Positions 1 through 12,566 of a stretch of DNA of 64,000 nt are shown here, piece after piece (positions within the stretch are counted from its first letter, which is position 1; the number at the start of each line of letters is the position of its first letter). Source of the DNA: Sphingobium sp. OAS761 (GTDB taxonomy: Bacteria > Pseudomonadota > Alphaproteobacteria > Sphingomonadales > Sphingomonadaceae); assembly GCF_024168485.1 (NCBI RefSeq), contig NZ_JALJVY010000010.1, positions 62,001-126,000 of the forward strand, read 5' to 3'. A program made the position numbers and the translations under genes. The notes under the pieces were generated by a model. The model made no database searches and was not told the DNA's origin. It was given only the letters and a program-made list of their open reading frames with translations.

Positions 1-351
1 CTTGCCCGACTTGCTCTCGCGCGACAGGACGGCATAGGCGACGCGATCCGACGTCGTGTAGAAACCGGCCAGATTAGGATTGCGCGCCAGCTTCTTCACC
101 CTGGCGTCGTTCGACAGCAAAAAGACCTCGACGGGGCTGTCCGCTTCGGGATCTTTCAGCCCGGTGACCTTGCGCAGCAGGAAGTCGAATTTTTCCAGCC
201 GCTCGGCAAAGTCCCTGAGCTTCTCGTCATTGCCTTCGCTGTAGACGGTGAAATGGCGGCTCTGCGCCTTCCACCAGGCCGCCTGTGCCGGCACGGCGGC
301 GAAAAGCGCCAGTCCGGCCGCCGCGACTATCCGAAACCCCATTAGCCGCAT
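1..351 (-). CDS. Exported protein of unknown function, N-terminal 117 residues only
   Basis: The gene reads leftwards and runs off the window, so only its N-terminus is visible. It begins MRLMGFRIVAAAGLALF and has a typical Sec signal peptide with likely cleavage after AQA near residue 24. The mature part starts with tryptophan pairs and the segment SRHFTVYSEGNDEKL, which resembles exported proteins of the DUF1570/TPR type in sphingomonads. That family assignment is from memory and weak. A second in-frame ATG lies at 340-342. The 70 bp to the neighbouring ada gene hold no visible gene. Confidence 0.6.
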   Translation of the reverse strand, partial: MRLMGFRIVAAAGLALFAAVPAQAAWWKAQSRHFTVYSEGNDEKLRDFAERLEKFDFLLRKVTGLKDPEADSPVEVFLLSNDARVKKLARNPNLAGFYTTSDRVAYAVLSRESKSGK

Positions 352-421
352 CGTCACCCCACTTGACCCCGCGCCTGTTGTGACTGAGCGCGATGACGAT
401 GAAAAGACTCTTATTTTCCGT

Positions 422-1483
422 CTATTGCTCCTCTCGCGCCAGCAAGGTTCGCTTGCGCTCCACGCCCCAGGCATAGCCACCCATGCCGCCGTCTCCACGC
501 ACGACACGGTGGCAGGGGATCACTATGGCCAGATGGTTGCTCCCGCAGGCCGTGCCGGCGGCGCGCACCGCGCCGGGTCGTCCGGTTGCCGCCGCTATGT
601 CGCCATAGCTGCGCGTTTCGCCAGGCGGGATCGCGCGCAGCGCCGCCCAGATCGCCTGCTGGAAGGCGGTGCCGCCCACATCGACCGGCAAGTCAGCGCC
701 CGCCGCCGGATTTTCCACCAGCGCGGCGACGGCACCCGCCAGCGCATCCAGCGCCGCATCCGCCGGTTGCAGGTCCGCATGGGGGAAACGGGAGCGCAGG
801 TCCGCCCCGCCCTCGTCGAAGCTGATCCGGCACAATCCCTTGTCAGTCGCCGCGACCAGTATCGGCCCCAGGCTGGTGGAGATGATGCACCAGCGGATGC
901 GAACGCCGCGCCCCCCGTCCTTCCATGCGCTGGGCGTCATGCCCAGATGCCGTGCCGCATCGGCATAGGCGCGGCTGGGCGCGTTATAGCCCGCCTCGTA
1001 GATCGCGGCGGTGACGCTGCCACCCTCGCTCAGCGCGTCCTTCAGCCTTTCGGTGCGGATCGCGCGGGCGAATGCGGCGGGAGTCAGGCCGGTTTCGCGC
1101 TTGAACAGGCGGTGGAAATGATGGGGCGCATAGCCGACATGAGCGGCCAGCGCTTCCAGCCGCGGAGCATCCTCCGCCGCCTCGATCAGGGCGACCGCCG
1201 CCTGCACCGCCTGCCGGTCGCGTCCCTGTTCGTCGGGGCGACAGCGCAGGCAGGCGCGATAGCCCGCGGCCCGCGCCGCCGTGCCGTCCGGCAGGAAGCG
1301 CATATTGTCCCGCCTTGGGTGGCGCGCGGGGCAACTGGGCTTGCAATAGATGCCCGTGGTCGACACGCAGCCCACGAACCGCCCATCCATCGTCCGGTCG
1401 CGGCGTAGGAATGCCTGCCAGCAAGTGTCCGGGTCCGGCATCGGCGGCGTGGAGGAGGGCGCAAGGCGGGTCATCTGGTTCAT
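422..1483 (-). CDS. ada: Ada: bifunctional methylphosphotriester/O6-methylguanine-DNA methyltransferase and AraC-type regulator
   Basis: The 353-residue protein matches the length of E. coli Ada (354) and carries all of its parts. The N-terminal zinc domain has the TTGIYCKPSC motif (C47, C51) and the CLRC pair near residues 96-99; C47 corresponds to the phosphotriester methyl acceptor. An AraC-type helix-turn-helix follows (about 110-190, with YAPHHFHRLFK). The C-terminal MGMT domain holds the active-site PCHRV. The family repairs alkylated DNA in the cytoplasm and, once methylated, activates the adaptive response. The start at MNQMTR is chosen because the upstream extension has no domain content. 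It is divergent from the protease at 1596, so the 112-bp gap should hold both promoters. Confidence 0.93.
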   Translation of the reverse strand: MNQMTRLAPSSTPPMPDPDTCWQAFLRRDRTMDGRFVGCVSTTGIYCKPSCPARHPRRDNMRFLPDGTAARAAGYRACLRCRPDEQGRDRQAVQAAVALIEAAEDAPRLEALAAHVGYAPHHFHRLFKRETGLTPAAFARAIRTERLKDALSEGGSVTAAIYEAGYNAPSRAYADAARHLGMTPSAWKDGGRGVRIRWCIISTSLGPILVAATDKGLCRISFDEGGADLRSRFPHADLQPADAALDALAGAVAALVENPAAGADLPVDVGGTAFQQAIWAALRAIPPGETRSYGDIAAATGRPGAVRAAGTACGSNHLAIVIPCHRVVRGDGGMGGYAWGVERKRTLLAREEQ

Positions 1484-1595
1484 GCAATATGGGCTAGACC
1501 GGATGCCAAGGCCATGCTTCCCGTGTCTTGCTGTCAAAAGGATTCACCTTTTCCTGATTGCGCTTGCTCCGCCTTTCAATATCTATGCGCGACCT

Positions 1596-3143
1596 ATGGT
1601 CGCCCTGCTTCGTCGCCTCGCCCTGCTGATCGCGCTGATCGCGCCAGCCATCGTCCATGCCGAACAGCAGGATATCGCCGCCGCCGCGCGCGGGGTGGTG
1701 CGCGTCGTGCTGGTCGCGACCGACGGGACCGATGCCTATTTCGTGGGCCATGGCAGCGGCTTCGCGGTCGCGCCCGACAAGATCCTGACCAACGCCCATG
1801 TCGTCGAACTGGCACGCGAGGAGAAGAATCTCGTCATCGGCATCATCCCGTCTGAAGGGACGAAGACCTATGGCGGGCGCATTATGGCCTATTCGCCTGG
1901 CAACGACCTTGCCCTCGTGAAGCTGGACGAGGGAAGCCTGCCGGTCAGCACATTCTACGCCGGCGCGATCGGCGACGGGCAGCATGTCACGGCCATCGGC
2001 TATCCCGGCACGGTCGACCGCGCGCAGGGCCTGGGCCTCAAGCAACTGGTGGAGCCCCTGGCTACCGTAAAGACCAGTGGCACCGTCTCTTCCGGCCGGG
2101 CCAGCCGGAATTTCGAAACGGTGCTCCACACCGCCCCCCTTGCCGCCGGCAACAGCGGCGGTCCGCTGGTCGACGATTGCGGCCGGGTGCTGGGCGTCAA
2201 CAGCTTCGGGTCGGTCTCGGACGGCAACGACGCGGAATTCGGCTTCGCCGTGTCATGGCGTGAGATCGCCTCCTTCCTGCGACAGGCGGGCGTTTCCTCG
2301 CTGCACAGCGTCGTTCCCTGCCGCTCCATCGCGGAAGCGGACGCCGCAGAAGCGGCCATTACCCAGCGCGAGGCCCAGGCGAGCGAGCAGAAGAACCGCG
2401 CCAGTGCTGACGCGCGCGAACAAGCTGTGGGACGCGCACGCGACGCCGCCGAACGCGAAGTCATCACCGCACGCGAAAATGCAATGGCGGGCGCAGCGGT
2501 GCTGCTCGCCCTCGCGGTGCTCGGCCTCGGCGCGGGCGGCCTGTTCTACAGCCAGGGCCGCGAACGGCATGCGACATGGTTTCTGGCCGGCGGCGGCATA
2601 TTCCTGTTCGCGGCGCTAGGCCTGTTCTTCCTGAAACCCAGCTTCGCCAGCGTCGACGAGCGCGTGAAATTGCCTGAGGACAAGAGCATCGTGGGGAACG
2701 GCGCCTTTGCCTGGGATGGCGACAATGTTTGCAAGGTCGACCAGAATCGCAGTCGCCTCACCGTGTCCCAGCCCAGCGATATCGGCTTTGGCTGGGCGGA
2801 GGGCGGCTGCGTCGATGGCGATACGCAATATATATCCGTTGGCCAGCAATGGGCGCGCACCCTCGTCCCGGCCGACGGCAATTTCGTGTCGAAAAGCCAG
2901 TTCGATCCCGCCACAGGCATTCTGCGTGTCCAGCGCTGGCTGCCCGATCTCGGCACGATGGACAAGATCCGCGCCCTGGCGAAGGACAAAGAGACAAAGG
3001 GATGCGGCGCCGACACGGACCGGTTGACCCGTATCGCGGGACTGGAATCTGACATCGGCGCGTTGCTGACCGCCCAACCCAACGAACGCATAGTATATCA
3101 TTGCCAGAAAGGCCGGCTTGCCCCCGCCGATGCGGCCGGATAA
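1596..3143 (+). CDS. Trypsin-like (S1C/Deg-type) serine protease with C-terminal membrane domain
   Basis: The 515-residue protein starts with a signal peptide (residues 1-22, ending VHA). The S1 protease domain has a complete triad: H68 in TNAHVV, D104 in GNDLALV and S187 in AAGNSGGPL. After the protease comes an alanine/glutamate-rich, probably helical linker (about 240-285). Two close hydrophobic segments follow (about 285-345), then a hydrophilic C-terminal domain of about 165 residues that I do not recognise. No PDZ domain is visible, unlike DegP. The likely topology is periplasmic protease, two membrane passes and a periplasmic tail. The ATG at 1596 is chosen because it opens the signal peptide; earlier in-frame codons lie in the ada promoter and gene. 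Confidence 0.8.
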   Translation: MVALLRRLALLIALIAPAIVHAEQQDIAAAARGVVRVVLVATDGTDAYFVGHGSGFAVAPDKILTNAHVVELAREEKNLVIGIIPSEGTKTYGGRIMAYSPGNDLALVKLDEGSLPVSTFYAGAIGDGQHVTAIGYPGTVDRAQGLGLKQLVEPLATVKTSGTVSSGRASRNFETVLHTAPLAAGNSGGPLVDDCGRVLGVNSFGSVSDGNDAEFGFAVSWREIASFLRQAGVSSLHSVVPCRSIAEADAAEAAITQREAQASEQKNRASADAREQAVGRARDAAEREVITARENAMAGAAVLLALAVLGLGAGGLFYSQGRERHATWFLAGGGIFLFAALGLFFLKPSFASVDERVKLPEDKSIVGNGAFAWDGDNVCKVDQNRSRLTVSQPSDIGFGWAEGGCVDGDTQYISVGQQWARTLVPADGNFVSKSQFDPATGILRVQRWLPDLGTMDKIRALAKDKETKGCGADTDRLTRIAGLESDIGALLTAQPNERIVYHCQKGRLAPADAAG

Positions 3144-3211
3144 CCGATTCGCCAGGCGAAAGCAGACGGTCAAATCTCCGCAATTTAAGACTATCGACGG
3201 AATCGTGTCAC

Positions 3212-3228
3212 ATGACTTGCATAGTCAT
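3212..3228. promoter_or_regulatory. Inverted repeat in the leader of the ATP synthase operon
   Basis: ATGACT and AGTCAT form perfect 6-bp arms around TGCAT, in an otherwise AT-richer stretch 100 bp upstream of atpH. It could be an operator or part of the promoter of the atp operon. No regulator can be named from the sequence. Confidence 0.3.
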
Positions 3229-3327
3229 AAGGTGACTGCTAACCGGCCGGGCAACAGGGGTTCGGGACGGCATCAGACCGGGCCCTCTATTTGCATGACC
3301 GGCAATCAGATGGAGGACGGTAAGCGC

Positions 3328-3882
3328 GTGGAGACTACCGGCGGTATTCAGGCCAGCCTCAGCGGCCGCTATGCGGTGGCGCTGTTCGAACTGGCCCGCG
3401 ACGCGAGCGCACTCGACGCGGTGGCGGAAAGCCTGGCCGCGCTGAAGGCGGCGCTGGGCGAATCGCGCGACCTGCGTGACCTCATCAACAGCCCTGTTCT
3501 GAGCCGGGACGCAGCCGGCAAGACGATTGCCGCCGTTGCATCTTCCATGGGCCTTGATGCACTCACGGCGAATTTCCTGGGTGTGCTGGCGCAGAACAGG
3601 CGCCTCGCGCAGCTTCCCGCCGTCATCCGCGCCTATGAAACGCTATTGTCCAATCATCGGGGCGAAGCCCGCGCCGAAGTGACCAGCGCGCGTCCGCTCA
3701 CCAAGACCCAGATCACCGCCCTCGCCAAGAGCCTGAAGGCACGCGTGGGGCGCGACGTCGCGGTCGATGCGAAGGTCGACCCGGCGATCCTGGGCGGGCT
3801 GGTCGTCAAGATCGGCAGCCAGATGATCGACAGTTCCATCCGTACCCGACTGAACTCGCTCGCCACGGCGATGAAAGGCTAA
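3328..3882 (+). CDS. atpH: ATP synthase F1 subunit delta
   Basis: The 184-residue OSCP/delta subunit links F1 to the peripheral stalk of the inner-membrane ATP synthase. Family hallmarks are the N-terminal GRYAVALFELA helix and the C-terminal region DPAILGGLVVKIGSQMIDSS. The GTG start is preferred because a strong ribosome-binding site, GGAGGA at 3312-3317, lies 10 nt upstream. The in-frame ATG at 3310 overlaps that site. The resulting product has the usual length for the family. It is the first gene of atpHAGDC and ends 12 nt before atpA. Confidence 0.96.
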   Translation: METTGGIQASLSGRYAVALFELARDASALDAVAESLAALKAALGESRDLRDLINSPVLSRDAAGKTIAAVASSMGLDALTANFLGVLAQNRRLAQLPAVIRAYETLLSNHRGEARAEVTSARPLTKTQITALAKSLKARVGRDVAVDAKVDPAILGGLVVKIGSQMIDSSIRTRLNSLATAMKG

Positions 3883-5424
<1,542 letters not shown>

Positions 5425-5435
5425 TATATGTGACG

Positions 5436-5462
5436 CGCCGTCCCGGCCGGTCCGGGACGGCG
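5436..5462 (+). other. Perfect 11-bp hairpin between atpA and atpG
   Basis: CGCCGTCCCGG (5436-5446) pairs exactly with CCGGGACGGCG (5452-5462) around a 5-nt loop. No T-run follows, so it is not a classical terminator. Its place 11 nt after the atpA stop suggests an mRNA-stabilising or processing structure that tunes subunit ratios. Confidence 0.7.
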
Positions 5463-5478
5463 ACTTGAAGGGTTCGAA

Positions 5479-7930
<2,452 letters not shown>

Positions 7931-7942
7931 GACGACACTCTC

Positions 7943-7964
7943 CCCTCCCCGTCCACGGGGAGGG
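7943..7964 (+). other. Palindromic hairpin between atpD and atpC
   Basis: CCCTCCCCGT (7943-7952) and ACGGGGAGGG (7955-7964) are perfect reverse complements around two bases. There is no T-run. It lies 13 nt after the atpD stop and 14 nt before atpC. It could protect the long upstream message or attenuate transcription into atpC. Confidence 0.65.
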
Positions 7965-7978
7965 ACAAGGAAACGGAC

Positions 7979-8233
7979 ATGGCACTGCATTTCGAACTCG
8001 TGACCCCCGAAAAGCTCTTCCGGTCGGAAGAGGTCTATCAGGTGGTTGTCCCCGGCACCGACGGCGACTTCGGCGTGCTGGAAGGCCATGCGCCCTTCAT
8101 GTCGACGGTGCGCGACGGCGCCATCCAGATTTTCACCAGCGCCGGCTCGGCCCCGGAAGTCATTCCGGTTCAGGGCGGCTTTGCCGAAGTGAATGAAAAG
8201 GGCCTCACCGTTCTCGCCGAAAAGGCGGGCTGA
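7979..8233 (+). CDS. atpC: ATP synthase F1 subunit epsilon, short form
   Basis: This 84-residue protein contains only the N-terminal beta-sandwich of epsilon ([26 protein letters not shown]). The roughly 45-residue C-terminal helical domain found in the 135-140 residue family members is missing. In other bacteria that domain inhibits ATP hydrolysis. The gene ends cleanly with a terminator about 45 nt later, so this is the natural form rather than a frameshift. Short epsilons are, as I recall, usual in sphingomonads. Confidence 0.93.
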   Translation: MALHFELVTPEKLFRSEEVYQVVVPGTDGDFGVLEGHAPFMSTVRDGAIQIFTSAGSAPEVIPVQGGFAEVNEKGLTVLAEKAG

Positions 8234-8279
8234 GGCATCGTTTCGCCCTTCGCGCAGGGCGAAGGGAAGACGGAATGAA

Positions 8280-8304
8280 AGGGGCGCTTTTCGCGCCCCT
8301 TTTT
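8280..8304 (+). terminator. Rho-independent terminator of the atp operon
   Basis: AGGGGCGC (8280-8287) pairs with GCGCCCCT (8293-8300) and the downstream arm runs into a T-tract (8300-8304). It lies 46 nt after the atpC stop. Confidence 0.85.
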
Positions 8305-8325
8305 CTTTGCCATGAGGCCTGGGAC

Positions 8326-9813
8326 ATGATCGCGCCCGCCGCCCCTTCGCCGCCCGCCGGCCGCTTGACCGGCGGCATGCTGCTCGCGTTTCTCACTGCC
8401 TGGCTCGGCTTCGACCAGTTGCTGCTTTGGTGCTTCCTCGGCCTGCCGTCATGGGCCTGCGGACTGGGCCTGGTCCTGTTGGCCGGTCTGTGCGTCTGGG
8501 TGGCCCGGGTTGCCCGTCCGCTTCGCGGCCCCACGCCCGGCGCGCTGCTGCTCTGCCTCGCCGTCGCTTTCATCCTTATGCTTCTGGGTGGCGAGGGGCG
8601 CTTTTTCTACGCCAATATCGACTGGCAGGTGCGCTTCGCCGTGATGCGCGACATGAGCGTCAACCCCTGGCCGTTCGTCTATACCGTTCGCGCCACGCCC
8701 GACTTGCTGCGGGCGCCGATCGGCATGTTCCTGGTCCCGGCGGCGACGGCCAAGATCGCCGGTCTGCGCGGTGCCGACATCGCGCTGCTGGTCCAGAACA
8801 GCCTGCTCATCGGCATCCTGCTCGCGCTCGGCTCCGCGCTGTTCGACAGCCGCCGGGCGAAGCTGACCGCCCTTGCCGTCATCCTAGCTTTCAGCGGCCT
8901 CGACGCGCTTGGCCGCTTGCTGTTTCGCGGCGGCCTGTCCGACCATCTCGAAAACTGGGCATTCCTGCAATATAGCTCCACCGTCACCCTGGCCTTCTGG
9001 GTGCCGCAACATGCGCTGGCAGGCTGGGCGGGGGCGCTCGGTTTCCTGTTGTGGCGGACGGGAAAATTGCCGCTTGGCCCCTGTCTGGTGCTGCTACCGC
9101 TGACCGCGCTCTGGTCACCGCTCGGGCTCATGGGTGCCATGCCCTTTGCGGCACTGGCCGGATTGCGAGCCCTGCTTGCCCGCGCCATCCGGCCGCCCGA
9201 TATTGCCTTGCCCGCCCTGTCGACCCTGCTGTGCCTGCCCGGGCTGCTTTATCTGGGCGCGGCGGGCGACGGCGTCGGCGCGCGACTGATGGCGGTGGCG
9301 CCGTTGCAATGGGGGCTGTTCGAACTGCTGGAGGTGCTGGTCTATGTCGTGCCGCTCCTCCTGCTTGCCCGGCCGCGTCTTGGACGCGACACGCTGGCGC
9401 TGCTGACGATATGGCTGCTGGCCATCCCGTTCGTCCAGGTCGGCTGGTCGATCGACTTCATGATGCGCGGTTCCGTGACCGCGCTCACCATATTGGCGGT
9501 CATGGTCGCGGACGCGCTGGTCATCGATGCTCGCGCGCGCCTGTGGCTGGTCGCACCGCTTTTGATCGGGTCGATCACCGGCCTTTACGAAATTCGCCGT
9601 GCCTTCGCGCATCCGCCCGCGCCGCAGGTGCGGTGCAGCTTCTTCAAGGCGTGGGACCAGAGCTTCTGGTTCACGCCCAAGGACAGCTATCTTGCCCCTA
9701 TCGGCCGTGTGCCTGCCCCGATCCGTCCCGCCGATCCGGCACGGGTCAGCCCGGCGGAACCCGCGCGCTGCTGGGACGGTCACTGGTATCACCCCAACGA
9801 GCGATATATCTAA
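8326..9813 (+). CDS. Polytopic inner-membrane protein, possible GT-C type glycosyltransferase
   Basis: The 495-residue protein has about ten hydrophobic segments and a hydrophilic C-terminal tail (PPAPQVRCSFFKAWDQSFW onwards). I do not recognise a named family. Size, topology and the neighbouring polyprenyl-phosphate glycosyltransferase at 9901 suggest a lipid-linked-sugar or O-antigen modification role, which is inference from context. The start at 8326 (MIAPAAPSPP) is chosen because the earlier in-frame ATG at 8275 would put the atp terminator inside the coding sequence. Confidence 0.7.
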   Translation: MIAPAAPSPPAGRLTGGMLLAFLTAWLGFDQLLLWCFLGLPSWACGLGLVLLAGLCVWVARVARPLRGPTPGALLLCLAVAFILMLLGGEGRFFYANIDWQVRFAVMRDMSVNPWPFVYTVRATPDLLRAPIGMFLVPAATAKIAGLRGADIALLVQNSLLIGILLALGSALFDSRRAKLTALAVILAFSGLDALGRLLFRGGLSDHLENWAFLQYSSTVTLAFWVPQHALAGWAGALGFLLWRTGKLPLGPCLVLLPLTALWSPLGLMGAMPFAALAGLRALLARAIRPPDIALPALSTLLCLPGLLYLGAAGDGVGARLMAVAPLQWGLFELLEVLVYVVPLLLLARPRLGRDTLALLTIWLLAIPFVQVGWSIDFMMRGSVTALTILAVMVADALVIDARARLWLVAPLLIGSITGLYEIRRAFAHPPAPQVRCSFFKAWDQSFWFTPKDSYLAPIGRVPAPIRPADPARVSPAEPARCWDGHWYHPNERYI

Positions 9814-9815
9814 TG

Positions 9816-9890
9816 TAGTGGATTTGAATTACGCCACATGATGGCGGTTAGTCGGGGAGCGTATTTCAACTCCGTAAACCACACTAAAAT
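9816..9890. promoter_or_regulatory. Imperfect inverted repeat between convergent genes
   Basis: TTGAATTACGC at 9824-9834 and its near reverse complement GCGTATTTCAA at 9859-9869 face each other. Flanking TAGTG-like bases at both ends extend the symmetry. The element fills the 87-bp AT-richer gap between convergent genes, so a promoter role is unlikely. It could be a bidirectional terminator-like structure or a small repeat element. Confidence 0.4.
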
Positions 9891-9900
9891 CATGTATTTG

Positions 9901-10887
9901 CTAGGCGCGCAGTCGTTCGACCCCGGCCACAGGCTGGGCCGCGCCGTCCTCCGGCGCCTTGGCCAGCACATAGAGCGGGCGCTGCCGCACCTCGCGGGCC
10001 ACCCGGCCCAGATATTCGCCGATGATGCCCAGGCTCAGCAGGTTGAGGCCGCCCAGCATCAACACCGCGACCATGATCGAGGCATAGCCCGGCACGTCGA
10101 CCCCCGTGACCATTGTGCGGACCACCAGCCAGGCGGCATAGGCCATCGCCATCAGCGCTACCGCGCCCCCGACATAGGACCAGATGCGCAGGGGCATGGT
10201 GGTCGATGCGGTGATGCCGTCGATTGCCAGCGACCATAGCTTGCCAAGCCGCCATTTCGTGACGCCGGCCTCTCGCGGCGCGCGGGCATAATCCACCGTC
10301 GCGACGCGGAAGCCGATCCAGGAAAACAGACCCTTGTTGAAACGGGCCTGTTCGCCGAGCTGCTTGACAACATCCACCGCCTGCCGGTCGAGCAGCCGGA
10401 AATCGCCCACATTCTCGGGAATGGGATAGTCGGACAGCCGGTTCAGGAGGCGATAGAATCCACGCGCGCTCCAGCGCTTGAACCAGCCGTCGCTGGAACG
10501 GTCGACGCGGCGGGCATTGACCACCTGCGCCCCGGCCAGCCATGCCTGCACCAGGTCGACGATAACCTCGGGAGGGTCCTGAAGGTCGACATCGATCGGG
10601 ATGACCGCATCGCCGGTCGCATGGTCGATCCCGGCCGCCAAGGCTGCTTCCTTGCCGAAATTGCGCGACAGCGACAGATAGCGCACATCCGGATTGAGAC
10701 GGGAGAGGATGGCGAGGATGTCGGCGGTCCTGTCCGTGCTGCCGTCGTCGACGAACAGATAATCCGCGCGCGCGCCCGGTCCGATCAGCGCCAGCGCCCG
10801 GTCGACCGCGGGCCGCGCAGCGTCCAGGAAAAGCGACAGGCCCTCCTGTTCGTTATAGACCGGAATGACAATCGATACGGTCCGCAT
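9901..10887 (-). CDS. Family 2 glycosyltransferase (polyprenyl-phosphate glucosyl/mannosyltransferase, GtrB/ArnC-like)
   Basis: The 328-residue protein begins MRTVSIVIPVYNEQ, the classic GT2 N-terminus. The nucleotide-sugar site VDDGSTD and the metal-binding DVDLQDPP (D99, D101, D104) follow. Two transmembrane helices (about 225-250 and 262-285) anchor the C-terminus, as in GtrB and dolichol-phosphate mannose synthases. These enzymes move a sugar from a nucleotide donor to a polyprenyl phosphate at the cytoplasmic face. The two large membrane proteins on either side (8326, 11007) could be partners that flip or transfer the sugar. Confidence 0.88.
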   Translation of the reverse strand: MRTVSIVIPVYNEQEGLSLFLDAARPAVDRALALIGPGARADYLFVDDGSTDRTADILAILSRLNPDVRYLSLSRNFGKEAALAAGIDHATGDAVIPIDVDLQDPPEVIVDLVQAWLAGAQVVNARRVDRSSDGWFKRWSARGFYRLLNRLSDYPIPENVGDFRLLDRQAVDVVKQLGEQARFNKGLFSWIGFRVATVDYARAPREAGVTKWRLGKLWSLAIDGITASTTMPLRIWSYVGGAVALMAMAYAAWLVVRTMVTGVDVPGYASIMVAVLMLGGLNLLSLGIIGEYLGRVAREVRQRPLYVLAKAPEDGAAQPVAGVERLRA

Positions 10888-11006
10888 GACGCGTCCAGCT
10901 TCTCCTGGAAAACCCACGCTCCGCTATCGCGTCCAATGGTTAACGGACGGTAAGCGGGCCAGGCGCGCTCATTGTTCCTTTACCATGATCTGGCATCGGT
11001 GCCGTG

Positions 11007-12566
11007 ATGGCCGCCCCCTCCCCATTGCGCAGTCCCGCCTGCCTGCTGACCCTGCTGGCACTCGCGCTGATGCTGCCTGCCATGCTGTGGGGACCGGGCA
11101 CAACCCATTCCTATCAATATAATATGCTGTGGACGCAGCATTTCGGCGAGCAGATGGCGGCGGGCCACCTGTATGAACGCTGGTTACCCAGCAGCTTCGA
11201 AGGGCTGGGCAGCCCGACCTTCTATTTCTATCCCCCCTTCGCCTACTGGATCGCCGGCGCGTTCCGGGCCGCCGGTATCGGCCTGTTCGCAGCGATTAAT
11301 CTCACGGGCTTCGTCCTGCTGGCGGCATCCGGCCTGTCGATGCATCGCTGGCTGGCGTCGCGCGGCACGCGACCGCTGCTGGGTGCCGCGCTCTATATGA
11401 TCGCGCCCTATCATCTCTACGACATCTATGTGCGCGGCGCACTTGCGGAGGCCGCAGCCTTCGTCTGGCTGCCCCTGATCGCGCTGGCCATCGATCGCCT
11501 GCCTGAACGGCGCGGCGCCCTGCTGCTCGCCTGTGCCTATGCCGGGCTGCTGGTCAGCCATCTGCCGCTGGCGATGCTGACGGGCCTCTTCCTGATCGTG
11601 CCGATGATCGGGCGCCGGCTGTGGCATGGCGGACGGGTGCTGCCGTCGGCTGCCACGGCCGGAGCCATGGCTTTTGCCCTCGCCGCCTTCTACCTGCCGC
11701 CTGCCCTGACGCTTCAGGACCATGTCTCCACCGCGATGCTGTGGGGTGCGGACTATCGCGCCACCGACTGGTCGGTCTGGAACGCCAGCTTCGAACTGTT
11801 CCCGTGCCTGGCGATCGGGTGCATATTGCTGGCCTGGACCGGCAGGCGCGGATTCTGGGGGCTGGTCGCGATCCTGACCGCGCTCGGGTCGATCCGCCTC
11901 ATCCCGTTCCTCTGGGACGTACCGATCCTCGACAAGGTGCAGTTTCCCTGGCGCGCCTTCGCCCTGGCAGAGTTTGCCACCGTGACGGCCTTGATGGCGG
12001 CGCGTCCGCGTCCTGCCCTGTCGATCGGCGCGGCTGTGTTGCTGTGCTTTCCCTATGCATTCGGCGCTTTTCAGACAGCTGCCTTCCTGCGTCGCCCGGT
12101 CGACCGGGCCATGGTGATGCGCATCGCCCCGGATGCCCCGGAATATCTGCCGCAAGGCTTCGACCTGTCGAGCGTGCGCAGCGACAACCACTGGACCGAC
12201 CTGAGCCGCTGGCGCGCGCTGCCGCGCGGCAATGCCGTCGTCGTGACGCGCCCCGGCCCCGTGACACTCGGCCGGGGCGCCTTCCCCATCTGGCAGGTGA
12301 GCCGCGACGGCCGGCCGGTCGCCAGCACCGGACCGCTGATCCATTTCATGGCGCAACCCGGCCTGTATCGGATCGAACGCCGCCGCCTGTGGCAGGAAAG
12401 CACCGGTGCGGCGGCCAGCGTCGCTGCCGCGCTGTTGCTCATCCTGTGGACAGCGATGCACCGCATTAGCCTTTTGTCAAAGTTTCCAGCCTATTCACCT
12501 TTTTCAGCCCTTTCTGGCCGTGCCCTTTCGGGCGGACGGCCGCGACATATCGGCGGAGAATTATGA
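11007..12566 (+). CDS. Large polytopic membrane protein (6-PTPS-related / YfhO-like, possible glycosyltransferase)
   Basis: The 519-residue protein has an N-terminal signal-anchor, a conserved-looking loop (QHFGEQMAAGHLYERW, SPTFYFYPPFAYW) and about eleven hydrophobic segments. This pattern fits the 6-pyruvoyl-tetrahydropterin-synthase-related membrane family, thought to be GT-C glycosyltransferases. A GTG sits directly before the ATG, so the start could be 11004. The last roughly 30 residues are unlike the rest and overlap what may be the promoter of cpaF. The stop and the next ATG share ATGA. Confidence 0.7.
   Translation: MAAPSPLRSPACLLTLLALALMLPAMLWGPGTTHSYQYNMLWTQHFGEQMAAGHLYERWLPSSFEGLGSPTFYFYPPFAYWIAGAFRAAGIGLFAAINLTGFVLLAASGLSMHRWLASRGTRPLLGAALYMIAPYHLYDIYVRGALAEAAAFVWLPLIALAIDRLPERRGALLLACAYAGLLVSHLPLAMLTGLFLIVPMIGRRLWHGGRVLPSAATAGAMAFALAAFYLPPALTLQDHVSTAMLWGADYRATDWSVWNASFELFPCLAIGCILLAWTGRRGFWGLVAILTALGSIRLIPFLWDVPILDKVQFPWRAFALAEFATVTALMAARPRPALSIGAAVLLCFPYAFGAFQTAAFLRRPVDRAMVMRIAPDAPEYLPQGFDLSSVRSDNHWTDLSRWRALPRGNAVVVTRPGPVTLGRGAFPIWQVSRDGRPVASTGPLIHFMAQPGLYRIERRRLWQESTGAAASVAAALLLILWTAMHRISLLSKFPAYSPFSALSGRALSGGRPRHIGGEL

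Noticed and set aside
10940..10954. A possible CtrA site (TTAA-N7-TTAA type) between the glycosyltransferase and the membrane-protein gene
   Set aside because: The second half-site is TAAG rather than TTAA; the match is too weak to report.
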